From Catenaria anguillulae PL171 (lineage: Eukaryota > Blastocladiomycota > Blastocladiomycetes > Blastocladiales > Catenariaceae), in NCBI GenBank assembly GCA_002102555.1, contig MCFL01000086.1:1-64000 (forward strand): 64,000 nt of DNA. The letters are read 5' to 3'. Below are positions 12,126-23,708 of the stretch, piece by piece. Under the pieces are notes generated by a model that did not search any database, was not told the DNA's origin, and saw only the letters and a list, made by a program, of their open reading frames with translations. Each line of letters begins with the position of its first letter. The first letter of the stretch is position 1. A program made the position numbers and the translations under genes.

Positions 12126-14169
12126 ATGGCACTCTTTCCGCTTTCAACTTGCCTGCGGCCCGGCGTCCTCATCGCTGTTGGCTCTGTGCTGGCACTGCTG
12201 ATCCGCGAACGAACTTACCGGTACCGGCCAGACATTCCGTCGACCCCACACAATTGGTTGTTGGGCCACTCTCTGCGTCTTTTGCGTCGCCAAGGTCAGC
12301 GGCTGCAAAGAGCTTTCCATCGCCAGCGTGCCTTCTTGGATTCCGGCCTCGGTCCCAACTCCCACGTTTGGTTACCGTTTGGCTCAACCTACATCACAAC
12401 ATGCGATCCCGCAAACCTCGAGTTTATCCTCAAGACAAATGTGTGTTTTGATTGGAATATCCATACTTGCCTGCCTGCCTCCAGCGAGCGCTTCACTGAC
12501 GCTGCCGGTACTTTCACATTCCCAGTTCGACAACTACGTCAAAGGGCCCGCATTTCATGCCATCCACGCCCCGCTCCTCGGGAACGGAATCTTCAACTCT
12601 GATGGCGAGCACTGGCGCAAGCAGCGGAAAACAGCAGCCAACATCTTCACTATTGCACAGTTCCGCGACAACTACCTCGCCGTTTTCCAGGCAAAATGTA
12701 CCTTGCTCGTCGCTCGTCTCCATGAGGCCGCACAGAACGGCAAGGTCGTCGATCTCAACGACCTGTTTTATCGGTTTACCTTGGATTCGTTTATGGAAAT
12801 CGGATTCGGTATGACCGACCTCGGCGCGCTGACGTCGGACGAGCCCGTTCCATTTGCTGTTGCTTTTGACGAAGGTATGTATATGCACCATGAGCCTCGT
12901 CGGTTGCCCTTCGGTGGCGCGACTGACGTGTGTGCGCACATCATTCTAGTCCAACGCATTCTCAATCGCAGATTTAATATGGCACGGCCCATGTGGATGC
13001 TCAACGAGCTGTTGAATGGTGATTACTTCCGCCTGAAGCGTCATCTGGCTGTGATCCATCGAGTTGCTGATTCCATCATCTCGACCCGCCAACGTCAGTA
13101 TGCCACGGACATATCTCCCTCTGCGCCTCGACACGATCTCCTTACGTTGCTCATTGGCATTTGCGGCAACGACCAAACGATTGAGTCCAATGAAGAGTTG
13201 CGGGACAGTATTCTCAACTTTGTCATTGCTGGCCGCGAGTATGTATCCATCATTCTGTGCTAATCTCCCTGACGGATTGACTGAGTGCTTGAGCTTGTCC
13301 ACCAGTACGACGGGACAGAGCCTGTCATGGGCCATGTTTGAGTTGATCCGCAACGCACATGCTTGGACGAGTTTCGGTCTGAAGTTGCTCGCGTGTCTCC
13401 CAATGGTGAGACACCGGATTACTTGACGCTGACAAAAGGACTGCCCTACTGTGCCTCTGCACTTCGGTTCGTTGTTCATCTTTTGGCGCACATGCTCGCA
13501 TTCATTGTCTCTTGATGCTGACGCCATCCCCCGGCTACATGCGCTCATAGGGAGGCACTCCGACTGCACCCAAGGTTTGCCGCATCCCTTTTATTGTTCT
13601 CTCACACTCCCTTTTCTTGCTCTCTCACACTTCATGCCTTCACATAACATGCTCTATGTTCCCAGTGTCCCGACAGAAATCAAGTACGCCGTCAACGACG
13701 ACGTTTGGCCGGACGGCACTCGCATCCGCGCAGGCGACGGCATTGTCTGGATCCCGTGGGTTCTTGGTCGCCTGCGCGAGCTGTGGGGCGACGACGCGCT
13801 CGAGTACCGCCCTTCGCGTTGGCTCGAAATGGACAAGCTTCCCAGTCCGTTTGTGTATCCGGTGTTCAACGCTGGTCCTCGGTATGTGCCTCTCCTTATC
13901 CTGATTCTGGGGGCTTCTGCGGAACATGATTGTTCTCACTTCATTGTGATAACAGGACTTGTCTGGGTCAGTCCATGGTCATGCTTCAAGGTGTCGCTTG
14001 TTTGGTTGAACTCGCTCGGCACTTTGATTTCGAGATGGTCAACGGAGAGCCGATTGTGCAGCCTGCACTCACTTTGCAAATGAAGGAGGGATTGCAGGTC
14101 CGGGTTTTTGAACGGAAGCATCGCTTCTTGGCGGACGGTGACCAAGGACCAGAGTCTGTGGAAGAGTAA
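12126..14169 (+). CDS. cytochrome P450 monooxygenase
   Basis: Heme-thiolate monooxygenase anchored in the ER by an N-terminal hydrophobic segment (PGVLIAVGSVLALLI). Exons: 12126–12440, 12526–12874, 12950–13238, 13306–13466, 13551–13574, 13666–13881, 13956–14169, giving about 522 residues. Helix C has HWRKQRKTA. The I-helix oxygen-binding motif is AGRDTTG, with its Asp codon split by an intron. The ExxR motif (EALR, in REALRLHPR) falls on a 24-nt exon. The heme loop is FNAGPRTCLGQ with the Cys ligand. It resembles the fungal/CYP4–CYP86-like clan (GDGIVWIPWVLGR; ELWGDDALEYRPSRW). One base is missing near 13362 (NAHA–LDEFRSE). The substrate cannot be deduced. Confidence 0.93.
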
Positions 14170-14534
14170 GCATACGGAGAATACGTACATCCGCATGTTC
14201 CCTCATTGACACTCAATGCAGAAGTAGACGGTTCCATTTTGGGTGTGTGGCTCGCTCATTTTTCGTTTTCAATGTAAAATACTTCAGTGTCCATCCAATC
14301 CGCAAAGTGTCGATCGACGACCAAAGGAGCAAATGAACATATTTCAACAATTATATACTAGAAGGTGGAACGTGGAATACTCACAGTGACCCATCACGTG
14401 AAAAGACACTTGACAACAACGAAAGCGGGGATGCTGAAAGACAAGAACACGGAGGTGACAAAAAAAGGAGGACTTTGACGGGCCGGGGCAGGGCAAACCA
14501 CACGACCGACAACATCACTGGGTGGCTACGGTGC
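14170..14534. other. 3' intergenic between convergent genes
   Basis: P450 (+) and RanBP1 (−) converge here. Only untranslated sequence was seen. Confidence 0.5.
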
Positions 14535-16258
14535 TTAGGCCGAGTGCTCCTCCTTCTTTTCCTCGGCCGGAGCGGCAGGGGTCGCCTCGGCGGATGCTGG
14601 TGCGGCAGCCTCAGCGGGGCAGCCTCCTCCTTCTTCTCCTCGGTGGCAGGTGCGGGAGCAGTCTCCTCCTTCTTCTCTTCGGCCGCAGCGGGGGCAGCAG
14701 CTTCCTCCTTCTTCTCATCGGCCGCAACAGGGGCTGCCTCCTCCTTCTTCTCCTCAGCCGGGGCAGCAGCAGCGGCCTCATCCTTCTTCTCCTCGGTGGC
14801 AGCGGGAGCGTCGATGGTGTGGGAAGCGAGGGCCTCGGTCACCTCCTCGACGGCCTTGTCGGCGGCGGCGGGGGCCTCCTCGACCTTGGCGGGCTCTAAC
14901 CATGGTTTAAGCTACGCGTTAGAATCTTTGACAGAAACCGAAACGGGTAGGGAACAGTGAATAGATTGCGTACCAGCGGGGGCAGAAGCGGGCTCCTCGG
15001 TCTTGATCTCCTCAACCTTGGTCTCTGCAACGTACAGCGATTCGTGCGTTAGAGACACATATGTCTGAGGCGAAGCAATTGAAAGCAAAGAACACAAAAA
15101 AAAAGCTAACCGGCAGGAGCAGGGGCAGCCTCTTGGGGCTTCTCAGCAGCCGGCTCGGGGGTGGGCTCTAAAAGGACGCAAGCAAAGGCATACGAGTTGT
15201 CAGCGGGTCGATAAGGCAAAAGGGAGGGACGATGGTGGTGTGTGACGGACCGGCAGCAGCGGGAGCGGGAGCAGCCTCCTCGACCTTCTTTTCGGCCACA
15301 GGCTCGGGCTTGGGCTCTGTTGTTGCGATTTCAAAAGGTGCGCAGGAGGAGCGCGATCAGATCACGATTGAAGACGTGGTGAAGTGATTGTCGTTTAACG
15401 AAGACGCGGGGGTGACGTACCCTCGGCAGTGGAGGTGACGACGGCGGCGGCAGTGGCGGCGGGGGCAGCAGCGGCTTCCTCGTGAGCCTTCTTGCTGGAG
15501 CCCTCCTCGGGCTTGGCCTCTGTGGAACGAAACGGGTCACAGGATGGCAGTGGCAAGAGTGAGTGATTGCACAAAGATTGCTTGGGGTCGTGATTCGGGC
15601 GACATGCAAAGAGAAATGAGAGTTACTTACCGACAGCGTCGGGATCGGGCTTGGGGCAGTCGGCAGAGTCGGGGGTCGCGGTGCCGTTGGTGAGGGCAAT
15701 GTTCCACTTTTGTGCCTCCTCAAACTTGGCCTTGAAGCGCTGGGCAATGTCGGCATTGGCAAAACGAGCGGCCAACATTTCGGCCTTGACCTCCTCCTCC
15801 GAGTAATCGGCGAGGGCGGTCCAGACCCAGGAGCGGTCCGAACCCACGTTGGGGTTGAGCTTCATCTCCGGGGTGATGTAGTGGTTGGCGCAGATCTTGA
15901 GCGTCTTGTCGCGGCGCATGAGGACGCGGACCTTGGCGGTTTGCTTGTGCATGAGCAACTTCATTTCGCCCGTGCCGCGCTCCTTCCACTCGGTGGCGGC
16001 CTTGTCAAAGCGGAAGAGCTTTGCGCGCATCTTGAAGATGGGCGTCTCTGCGGCCTCCGAGTCGGACACATCGACCTTCTCGAGCTTGACGACGGGCTCA
16101 AAGTGGACGTCGGGCTCGGTCTCGTCGGCCTTTTCCTGTACAGCGACGACGTTCCGGTGGGTCGGTTAATCCGTGATCGATCAGGCGGGCAATTTGCGAC
16201 AATCATGGCGTACCTCGTCGTGGTGGGCGGCAACGGTAGGCTGGGTCGGGTCAGACAT
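14535..16258 (-). CDS. RANBP1: RanBP1 (Ran-binding protein 1) with modular Lys/Glu/Ala tail
   Basis: Co-factor of RanGAP in nucleocytoplasmic transport; it binds Ran-GTP. Exons (−): 16258–16214, 16135–15631, 15519–15421, 15316–15251, 15167–15111, 15024–14974, 14895–14535. The RanBD1 domain is in exon 2, from [11 protein letters not shown] through [20 protein letters not shown] to [20 protein letters not shown]. After it, five introns are all phase 1, and each following exon begins with a Glu-Pro/Thr/Ala-Lys type module ([47 protein letters not shown]). The last exon then has five or six EEKKEEAA-type repeats. One C is missing near 14615; restoring it gives the end ...EEKKEEHSA and stop at 14535. 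The tail is far longer than in usual RanBP1 proteins. Confidence 0.93.
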
Positions 16259-17104
16259 GGTGGTGGTAGTGGTAGTGGCAGGAGCGGTCGAGGAGAAGAT
16301 TGCGCTTGGTTGCTTTTTGAGCTTTTGATGAGGAAGGCAAAAAGCGGCGACGGTGTGGCCCTGAAGTCGAACCAATTCAAGTACACCATTCACAAAGGGG
16401 TGGCGGTTTGCGTGTGTGAGTTCGGGTGTGTTGACTTGTTTGACGCGTTTGTTGGTGAGATTGACATGGAAGGCTATCGATGGACACGAATCCACGTGGA
16501 TGCATGTGATTCTCGATGCAGATTGTCCCGTCACCACGGCAGGGCTGCCGATCTACATGTTAACATGCTGCTGATCCATCCTGCCTGAGCGCCAGAAATG
16601 CACCAGCCACGAGCCCATTGACGATGACTGTGCAAAGCAATTGCAAAGCAGAGCCTTATCTGATAAGAAACGACCTGCTTGCATTCTCGCAAAGCAAAGC
16701 AAAGCCTGTAAAATAACAAACGACCCGACTAGGCATGCATGATGCATGGACGGACACATGTACATGTGTGGACATGGACCAGCACAGCCAGAACAGAAAG
16801 GGACGAGCAACTCGTTCCGGTTCGGGAACACCAGGCTCTCTGTATCGAAAACGTACCATGGACTCGGACTATACCATCCTTCTCGTTCCGTTTGCTTGAT
16901 TGATTGCGCTGCACATTTCAAGTATTCCTATCATTTTCGCATTTGGAGTCAATTGCAAGCAGCCAACCGATCGACAGTCATCTCCCTGGCAACCTGGCAA
17001 CCGGCATCCGTCTTCGCTTGACGCTCGAATTCACTGGAAACCGATCCGTCCTTCCCTCCGTCGTTTGGTTGGTTCCAGCTATTCCTTGTCTCGCTTGACT
17101 GCAA
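16259..17104. other. shared divergent promoter of RanBP1 and the GATA factor
   Basis: About 0.85 kb with no gene. Contains an inverted pair of GATA sites (separate entry) and several GCAAA units (tgcaaagcaattgcaaag near 16631; gcaaagcaaagcaaagc near 16689). Confidence 0.6.
16655..16667. promoter_or_regulatory. inverted pair of WGATAR sites
   Basis: CTTATCTGATAAG is a near-perfect palindrome that places TGATAAG on the plus strand and AGATAAG on the minus strand. Both fit the GATA-factor consensus WGATAR. It lies about 440 bp upstream of the GATA gene's start codon and about 400 bp upstream of RanBP1. Binding is an inference. Confidence 0.55.
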
Positions 17105-20100
17105 ATGACTGCGGCTGCTGGTGGTCAAGGTCCGCCGCCTGGCCACGGCCAAGTGTCGTTTCAACCTGCTCCCACACCCACTGCTGGAGGTGTCGTCCCA
17201 ACTGGTCACGATCCGGCCCAGCCTTCATCTGCAGGTGCGCTCTCGTTCTTCTCCTCCTCCGTGTTGGTTTTTCTGATTGGGATTCTCACATGTAACCCTT
17301 GCTCCCATCCTTTTGCATTGTAGCACATTCACGTCATGGCTCTGCGCCCAATACTCTTTATCAACAGCAGCAGCAGCAGCAGCAGCAACCGTTTCCCAGC
17401 CGCCCTCCACACCCCCTCAATCCCGCCCTCAACCCAGATCCGGCATTCGCATTTCAGTCTGCCCTCGCCGCACATGCTCTAGCACATCTCGGAGTTGTTC
17501 CTCCACACGTCAATCAGCATCATCCTTCCCCGCCACCCTTGCTGCCACAACCTTCATTTCACGGTCATTCGCATCACCCTGCTGTGCAATCTCATCCCCA
17601 GTTTCCGCCCCACGCGCAGTTGCGTCACCATGGTGCTGCCTTTCCATCTCAGTCGCATCATCCGCCGCAACATTTTTCGCTCCATGCGCAACAATCAGGA
17701 GCGATTGAGCAGCATTCAATGTCTCACGACCATCCAACGCACATGAGTGCTTCGCGGCATCATGCCTCGCACCCTCCCGCTGCGGCAGTACACCAGATAC
17801 CGGTTCCCACACCAGACTCTGTTGTCTCGTCACTTCATTCGGTCTTGCACACGCTCGCACAATCACTCGCGCTTCATTCGCAACGCGTCAACAACGAACA
17901 GCCACCACCACCACCACCACCACCGCCACCACAAGCTGCCGCTCCACCCCATCACCTATCTGAGCCATCGGACCGAGCACATCCATCGCATCGCGGATCA
18001 TTTTCCACAATCTCGTCGAATCCGCCATCAACCCATCCCCCCTCTACTCCTGCACCCAGCACCAGCGCAAGCAATTCCGCAATCCAGCCAAGTCAACTCC
18101 TCGCCGCCCTTCAAGCCATTGGCTTGGGCCCAGAGTTGCTTGCATCGCTCGGCGTTGGCCACGAGGCTCTTGAACGTGCTGCTCAACATTTACAAGCGCA
18201 GCCACCGTGTGCCCACTCCGTTTCTGCGCTCACCTCTGCAAGTGCCCACCATGGGCATTCCGAGGCAAGCGCGCGTTCCGCCTACGAGACGTCCCATCAT
18301 TCTGGGCAACCGCCGCAACCTTCGCCAGAGCAACGGGATTCGTCTGCATCGTTTCAGGCGTTACCGCCCCAACGGCCCTCATGTGCGTTACTGATCATCG
18401 TCATCAAGCACTCGTTATGGTCCTGACAGCCACATCCTACTTGCACTTCATTTAGATTTTGCGCCCCCGATCCCCGCATTTGCCCCAACATCGCCGGCGC
18501 ATCGCTCGAGCATGTCCCACAACGTCGCTTCTACGCAACCATGGCCACAAATGCATAGCTCAGCACCCGGGCACTTGCCTCAAGCTCCCATGATTCCTAC
18601 GCCTGCGCCTGCGCACAATGCACAGGAGGTCCGGCCGCATTCAGACATGACAAGTCACACTGGTCAATACGCTCCGGAACATCGACAACCCTCAATTCAT
18701 GGTCAGACCCCCCCGCTGCAGGTACTTTCGAAAACCATATTCATCAACATGTCGTTTCAGAGATATTGATACCTGCAATCTCCAGCTATCAAACCCTGCT
18801 CCACAATCACATCCCCAAGCTATTCCACAGCAAACTCAACAGCACCAACCGCAAAACCCGCAGCAATTCCCAAACTTGGCCGTTCATGCATCAGTAGCCA
18901 CCCAAGGTCACGCTTCAGCCCAAACAGCACCAGTATCTCGCGCGACACCACGCCCACAATCCACGACGCCTCACCCCGGTGACCGACCCACCCCGACCCT
19001 CGAACAGGCTTCGCTTACTTCTCTTGCCGCTGGCTTTGGCCTTGGCTTCACAGAAGATCCGTTTGACTTTTGCGACCCTTCGGCCGGTGGAACCATCCAG
19101 CCAGTAGACTTGTCACAACTGCTCACTTCTGGATCCCTCCTTTCCCCGACCATGTCATCGTTCGGCCCAAACTCAAACGCGTTGGCATCCGATCTCTCCT
19201 CTTCGGCTCTCAATTGGCTGTCGGCGCTTGACCCACCCTTGTCGAACGCGTCGTGGCTCAATCCACCCACTTCTGCGGCTCAACCAAGCTCCTTGTCAAA
19301 CGCGATTCACCCGATCACAATCGCACCGCCCAGCTGTCCCGCGGATGCGCAATGGACGCAGTCAACGGCTGCTACGCCTCCACGTGCTCCTTCGCCGCCG
19401 CCTTCCTCTTCATCGCGACAGCAGCCGCCCGATCAATTCGATGCCGGTTCCTGGGACATGGGCTTTGTCTCGATGCTCGACATTGAAGATTTCAGCTCGG
19501 CGATTGCTGGCTCACATCCCGTGCTTCCAACGGTTCCTATCGGGTTTGAAGACGATATGCGGTGCTTGGACGGATTGCTTGGACCGACTTGACCAATCCG
19601 GGTGGGTCGTCAGCCGCGGCGGGTACGAGTGGAACGGGAGCGAGCGCTGCGGTAGGCAAGCCGAGGATTAAGGGCAAGGGAACGAGGGTGCGTCGGAAAA
19701 CGCTGACGGCGGCGGCAAGTGCGGGTGCGGATTCGACTACAAGCGAGCCGAGGAAGGAGGGTAAGAAGGTGTTGGGTACTGCGTCCATGACCGAGGGGCA
19801 AGCATCATCTGCTGTCGGTTCACAGACTACTTCATTGCCAAGAGCTCCCACCGTGGCGGCACCACAAATGCATGATCCACCGACGGTTTCCTCATCGTCA
19901 AGTGCCAATCCAGCAACTGCGCCTGTCGCTGTGACCGAGGCGCCTCAACCTACTGCTGGTCCGCCCGGTTGTGTCCTCATGGAGCATCAACTCGGGCTCG
20001 AGGCGTTCCCGTCCGAGACACCCATTCCCGAGGGTGCCAAAAAGTGTGGAAATTGTGCTGTTCCATTTACCCCCTTTGGCGCCGTGGACTCAACGATGAG

Positions 20101-20735
20101 ATTCTGTGTAATGCGTGTGGTCTTTAGTGCGTCCTTTCAGTCTTTCTGGTAATCAGAGTCTTGTGCTGTGATACTAACGGCCACATTTGTCTTCGTCAAC
20201 GTTAGTGTCAAGTTGCACAAGAAGAATCGCCCACAAGCCCTGTGCACAAACCCGCCTCGTCCACCCGCAGCATGTAACAACAAGTGCGAGAATTGCGGCA
20301 CGACCGAAACGTCGCTTTGGCGCAAAGGTCCTGAAGGCCAGATTCTGTGTAATGCTTGCCAGCTCTAGTACGTGTCAGTTTCCCTTCATCCTCATAATTC
20401 TCCCATATTCTAACTTCCACTTTGCCACGCGTCACAGCTACAAACTCCACGGCTCTCACCGGCCGCAAAATCTCCGCTCGGGCATTGTCAAGAAACGCAA
20501 CCGATCATCCAAGTCTGCTCCCAAGAAGAAGGGCGCCCTCAGCGGCCCTGGCGCAACCGAGCTGCTCGAGGAAGCGCTCAGCTCGCTTCCCGGATCTGGC
20601 CGCAGCTCGCCCTCGGCGGCGACTGACCCGGGCTCGTCACGTCCGAGCACGGGCGCCCCATCGGCAGCATCGTCCCGATCCGCGACGCCCAGTGTACCAG
20701 AACAGCCAAATGACCAGCGCGCACAGCAACAATAG
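17105..20735 (+). CDS. GATA-type transcription factor with two tandem zinc fingers
   Basis: Nuclear DNA-binding regulator. Exons: 17105–17234, 17324–18382, 18456–18721, 18786–20126, 20206–20367, 20438–20735, about 1,085 residues. The N-terminal 850 residues are disordered and rich in Gln, Pro, His and Ser (poly-Gln after NTLY; PPPPPPPPPP). The finger 1 frame is restored by one C near 20073: CGNC-17 residues-CNAC with TPLWRRG. Finger 2 is CENC-17-CNAC with TSLWRKG, followed by basic LHGSHRPQNLRSGIVKKRNR. The fingers are separated by only about 29 residues, which include two extra Cys. A second missing base lies near 19580. Both finger exons end inside the Tyr codon after CNACGL/CNACQL. The known choice of target (nitrogen, iron or light) cannot be told. 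Confidence 0.92.
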
Positions 20736-21038
20736 TAGATGCACACATGTCGTCCTTCTCTATTCCGATTATTTTTTGCTTTGTTTTGTTTTCCTGCTCT
20801 TTCCGATAGCCAATTTTGCGGGTGTTGTTCCTATTTGTAGTCTTGATACCTCAAACCCTCAATACGTCTTTCCTCCTGATCTCTTTTGGCAGACTGCCCA
20901 TTGTGCTCCGTGCCCTTACATAGTTGGCTCGTGAGACGCCACGAGTTCATGTCGCGAGAGAAATTGGCAAGCGTTCCGAACGATCCTAAACAATGAATCT
21001 CGGAGAGGCATGACATTCGATACACACTAGTCAGAGCA
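20736..21038. other. intergenic
   Basis: T-rich 3' region of the GATA gene followed by the short 5' region of the F-box-like gene. No other feature. Confidence 0.5.
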
Positions 21039-23535
21039 ATGGCGCGGCCTCCCCGCCACGGCTGCCAACGCTTCCGCTGGATCTATGGAACCTCATCATC
21101 GACTGGATAGCTCCCGGCATTCGTTCGTACTGCCCTTGTAGCCTGAGCTGGGTCAATATGCGTTGGCGCAGTGGCCTCGCGCAACTCGGCTGGGTTTGCT
21201 GAACCACATATGCGGCCATGTTCCCCTTGCTATGGTCCGAGCGCTCGCATTTCGCCAAAGCGGTAAATTTCCGCCCATCCCGCCAACAATCGACCCTTCG
21301 TCCGAACCACACGAGTACGCAGAACATGTTCACGACCAAGCATTTGCACAACCGGCCAAATCGGCGTCGCAAGTCCCCAGTCTGTTTCCATACGTTGCTC
21401 ACAATGGCGGGCTGTACATGGCACCGATGCTGGAAAGCGAAACTGGAGACCTTGACCCCAATGACGTCGCAAGTTCTTTGTTCCGTCTCTGGGCGCCATT
21501 CATGCCCGCCGATTGGTCCGCTCGCAGAGAGGTACCATCTTTTACTTCATTGCCGGCCTCCGTCAGTCATGTCGATTCACCGCAGCTCCGGTTGCTCGTT
21601 GGCATATACGCAGATTTGCATGACAAACGGCGTGGCCTTGATCCCTTTTCCGTTACACCTCGTCCGCTGCCTCATCATCAACTGCCTTGACGAGTCGGTC
21701 ATCATTGACGATGAGCTTGTTTCTGCCAATGCTGCCTGTTTGCGGCGTCTCAACCACGACCTCGTCCCTCAAATGCGATTCATGATCCTGCCTTACTTCG
21801 CGACTCGGCTGTCGTACACGCTTGCATCTCTCTACCCCAGCGCAAACACTTTGTTTGCGCGGGCCGAGACAGCAACCTGGATGTCCCACTCTGCGCGAGC
21901 CATGTTCGAATCGACACCTCGGCAGTGGGCTGCTATGTTCGAGCTCATCACACCTTACGACTAACCCGTGGAAGGCGAACCCAACTTTGACGAGCTGATT
22001 GCCATTTTAAAGCGGACAACACAACCAGGGTATCCACGGTCCGGCGGAATTTCTCTGGGGCACATTCGACATTTCGAGTACTGCGCAGAGATCAACGGCT
22101 TTGATTTTGGAACCACGCGCGAGAGTTTTCGTGCATTTTCCGCCACCCTTATGTGCAAACGCTCGTCTTGGATGTGGACGTCTTGTCTGGCATCCGCACC
22201 AATTCTTACAACTCGGCTGCAGAATGGACCCATCATCGTCCTCGGAGTAATGTCTTTACGCCCAGCTTTCCAATCAACATGCCCATGCTCACGTCGCCCA
22301 CGCTTGACATGGACGTCGCCGGCATCGCATTTTATCAGGCACGGCTCCTTCATTCCGAAATTCACTTGCCAAATCTGCGAGACTTCTCGTTATTGTGCAA
22401 CTGGACGGATTGCATCAACTGGGCCGCAGACGATCCGACTGCAATGCCGCCAAGACTGTACTTGATTCCATTGTTGTCCATGCCGCGCCTTAAGTCATTG
22501 ACCATTCCAGTAACGTATCGCGATTGTCCCATATACTTATTACAGCTCTACCCCATCCCCCCAGTTTCTTGCCGAACTTGCCATGATTCCACGCTTGACA
22601 CACCTCCTGGCTCCTAGCGTCCGCTTGTACTCTGATCCCACGAACGGCGATCCGCTCATCCTATCGCCCCAGCAGCCTGGCCGCCATTGATCAGCATTTA
22701 TAGGTGATTGACGTGAATGCGTCGTTTTCCAAAGCGCTCAGCTTGATTCTGCGATCGGATACCTCTGCACCGCCGCAGCAAGCCAAGATTCACTTTCGCC
22801 AGTACACCAACCACTGGAGTCTTGAATCACTTGTCGGACTGGCCTCTCTCTATCTCACCCTTGACCGTTACGTCGATGTTTTCCCACTTCTTGCCGCGAG
22901 CGGAGTCACCGCTACAATTGAACAACTGACTCTGGCCATAACTGGTCTGCACTACAAACCGGGCAGTTGATGCTTCGCGAACTATGGCATTCCTGACACT
23001 CAAGCATTTGTCCATGACTTTGACCAATCGCGGGTTTAACTTTGGCAACATCAGCTGCCCAAGGCTTCAACGTTCTTTCTCGACACCACCGGAATCACGC
23101 ATTTGACCCAACTCGCAACGCTCAAGTCATTGACCATGGCAGGACCGCATTGTCCAGCGGTGATCCAATCCATCTTGCAGTTTCTTTCCCCAAACACTTG
23201 TCTTTTGCAAATCATTCCAAGGCGGGTGGAGTGCCACGGGAACCGCGTTGTTGACCGTTTTAATGACATGGGATACACAAAGTCAACGCTCAGGCTGCCC
23301 GTGGACCTTGGTAACCTCAAGCTATGTATATCGCAAGCTGTTGGATTCGGGCATGCCACCTCTGGACCCGGGTACCAAGTTGAAAGGCATTCGGTTGCAA
23401 TTCTCGCCTGCGGTCGCCGTGGATCAAGCTGCGCGAGCGCTCGTCACTCGATTCATTACACATTTGATTTCCAAGCGGGACGTGGCCATCATTCAGTTGG
23501 TCCTTGCATTTGCGGGTTGTTCGGGACCAACTAGC
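21039..23535 (+). CDS. F-box / leucine-rich-repeat-like protein (multiple frame breaks)
   Basis: Starts at the ATG at 21039. After one missing C near 21053 it reads MARPP-PRLPTLPLDLWNLI, then IDWIAPGIRSY, an F-box-like N terminus. Further coding blocks follow in shifting frames: SASQVPSLFPYVAHNGGLYM, LDESVIIDDELVSANAACLR, PNFDELIAILKRTTQPGYPR, TLVLDVDVLSGIRTNSYNSA, MPRLKSLTIPV, SLESLVGLASLYLTLDRYVD, LTQLATLKSLTMAGPHCPAV. It ends with VTRFITHLISKRDVAIIQLV and a stop near 23535. The spaced Leu motifs (LKSLTI, LKSLTM, IEQLTLAI) fit degenerate LRRs. The likely role is substrate adaptor of an SCF ubiquitin ligase, inferred only from layout. At least six frame changes are needed, so a decayed gene cannot be excluded. 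Confidence 0.5.
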
Positions 23536-23708
23536 TGAGATTTGTGGCAATTGGATTGGGCATATGCAGATGAGCCGTGTTCCTTCGACGTACGTAGACG
23601 TCTGATGTAAATACATATGTAGCACCAATCTTTGCGACACTATAGACAAAGTACCAGCAGGAAGTTGACAGTGACACCAACGAGGAACATCGACTCAGCA
23701 AGGCAGGG

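Noticed and set aside
14475-14960. Plus-strand frames rich in Ser/Phe and Gly/Leu over the RanBP1 tail
   Set aside because: Antisense shadows of the EEKKEEAA repeats; the minus-strand frame has clear domain and splice support.
16689-16706. GCAAA tandem units as a CRISPR or satellite array
   Set aside because: Only three short units without spacers; a eukaryotic promoter microrepeat.
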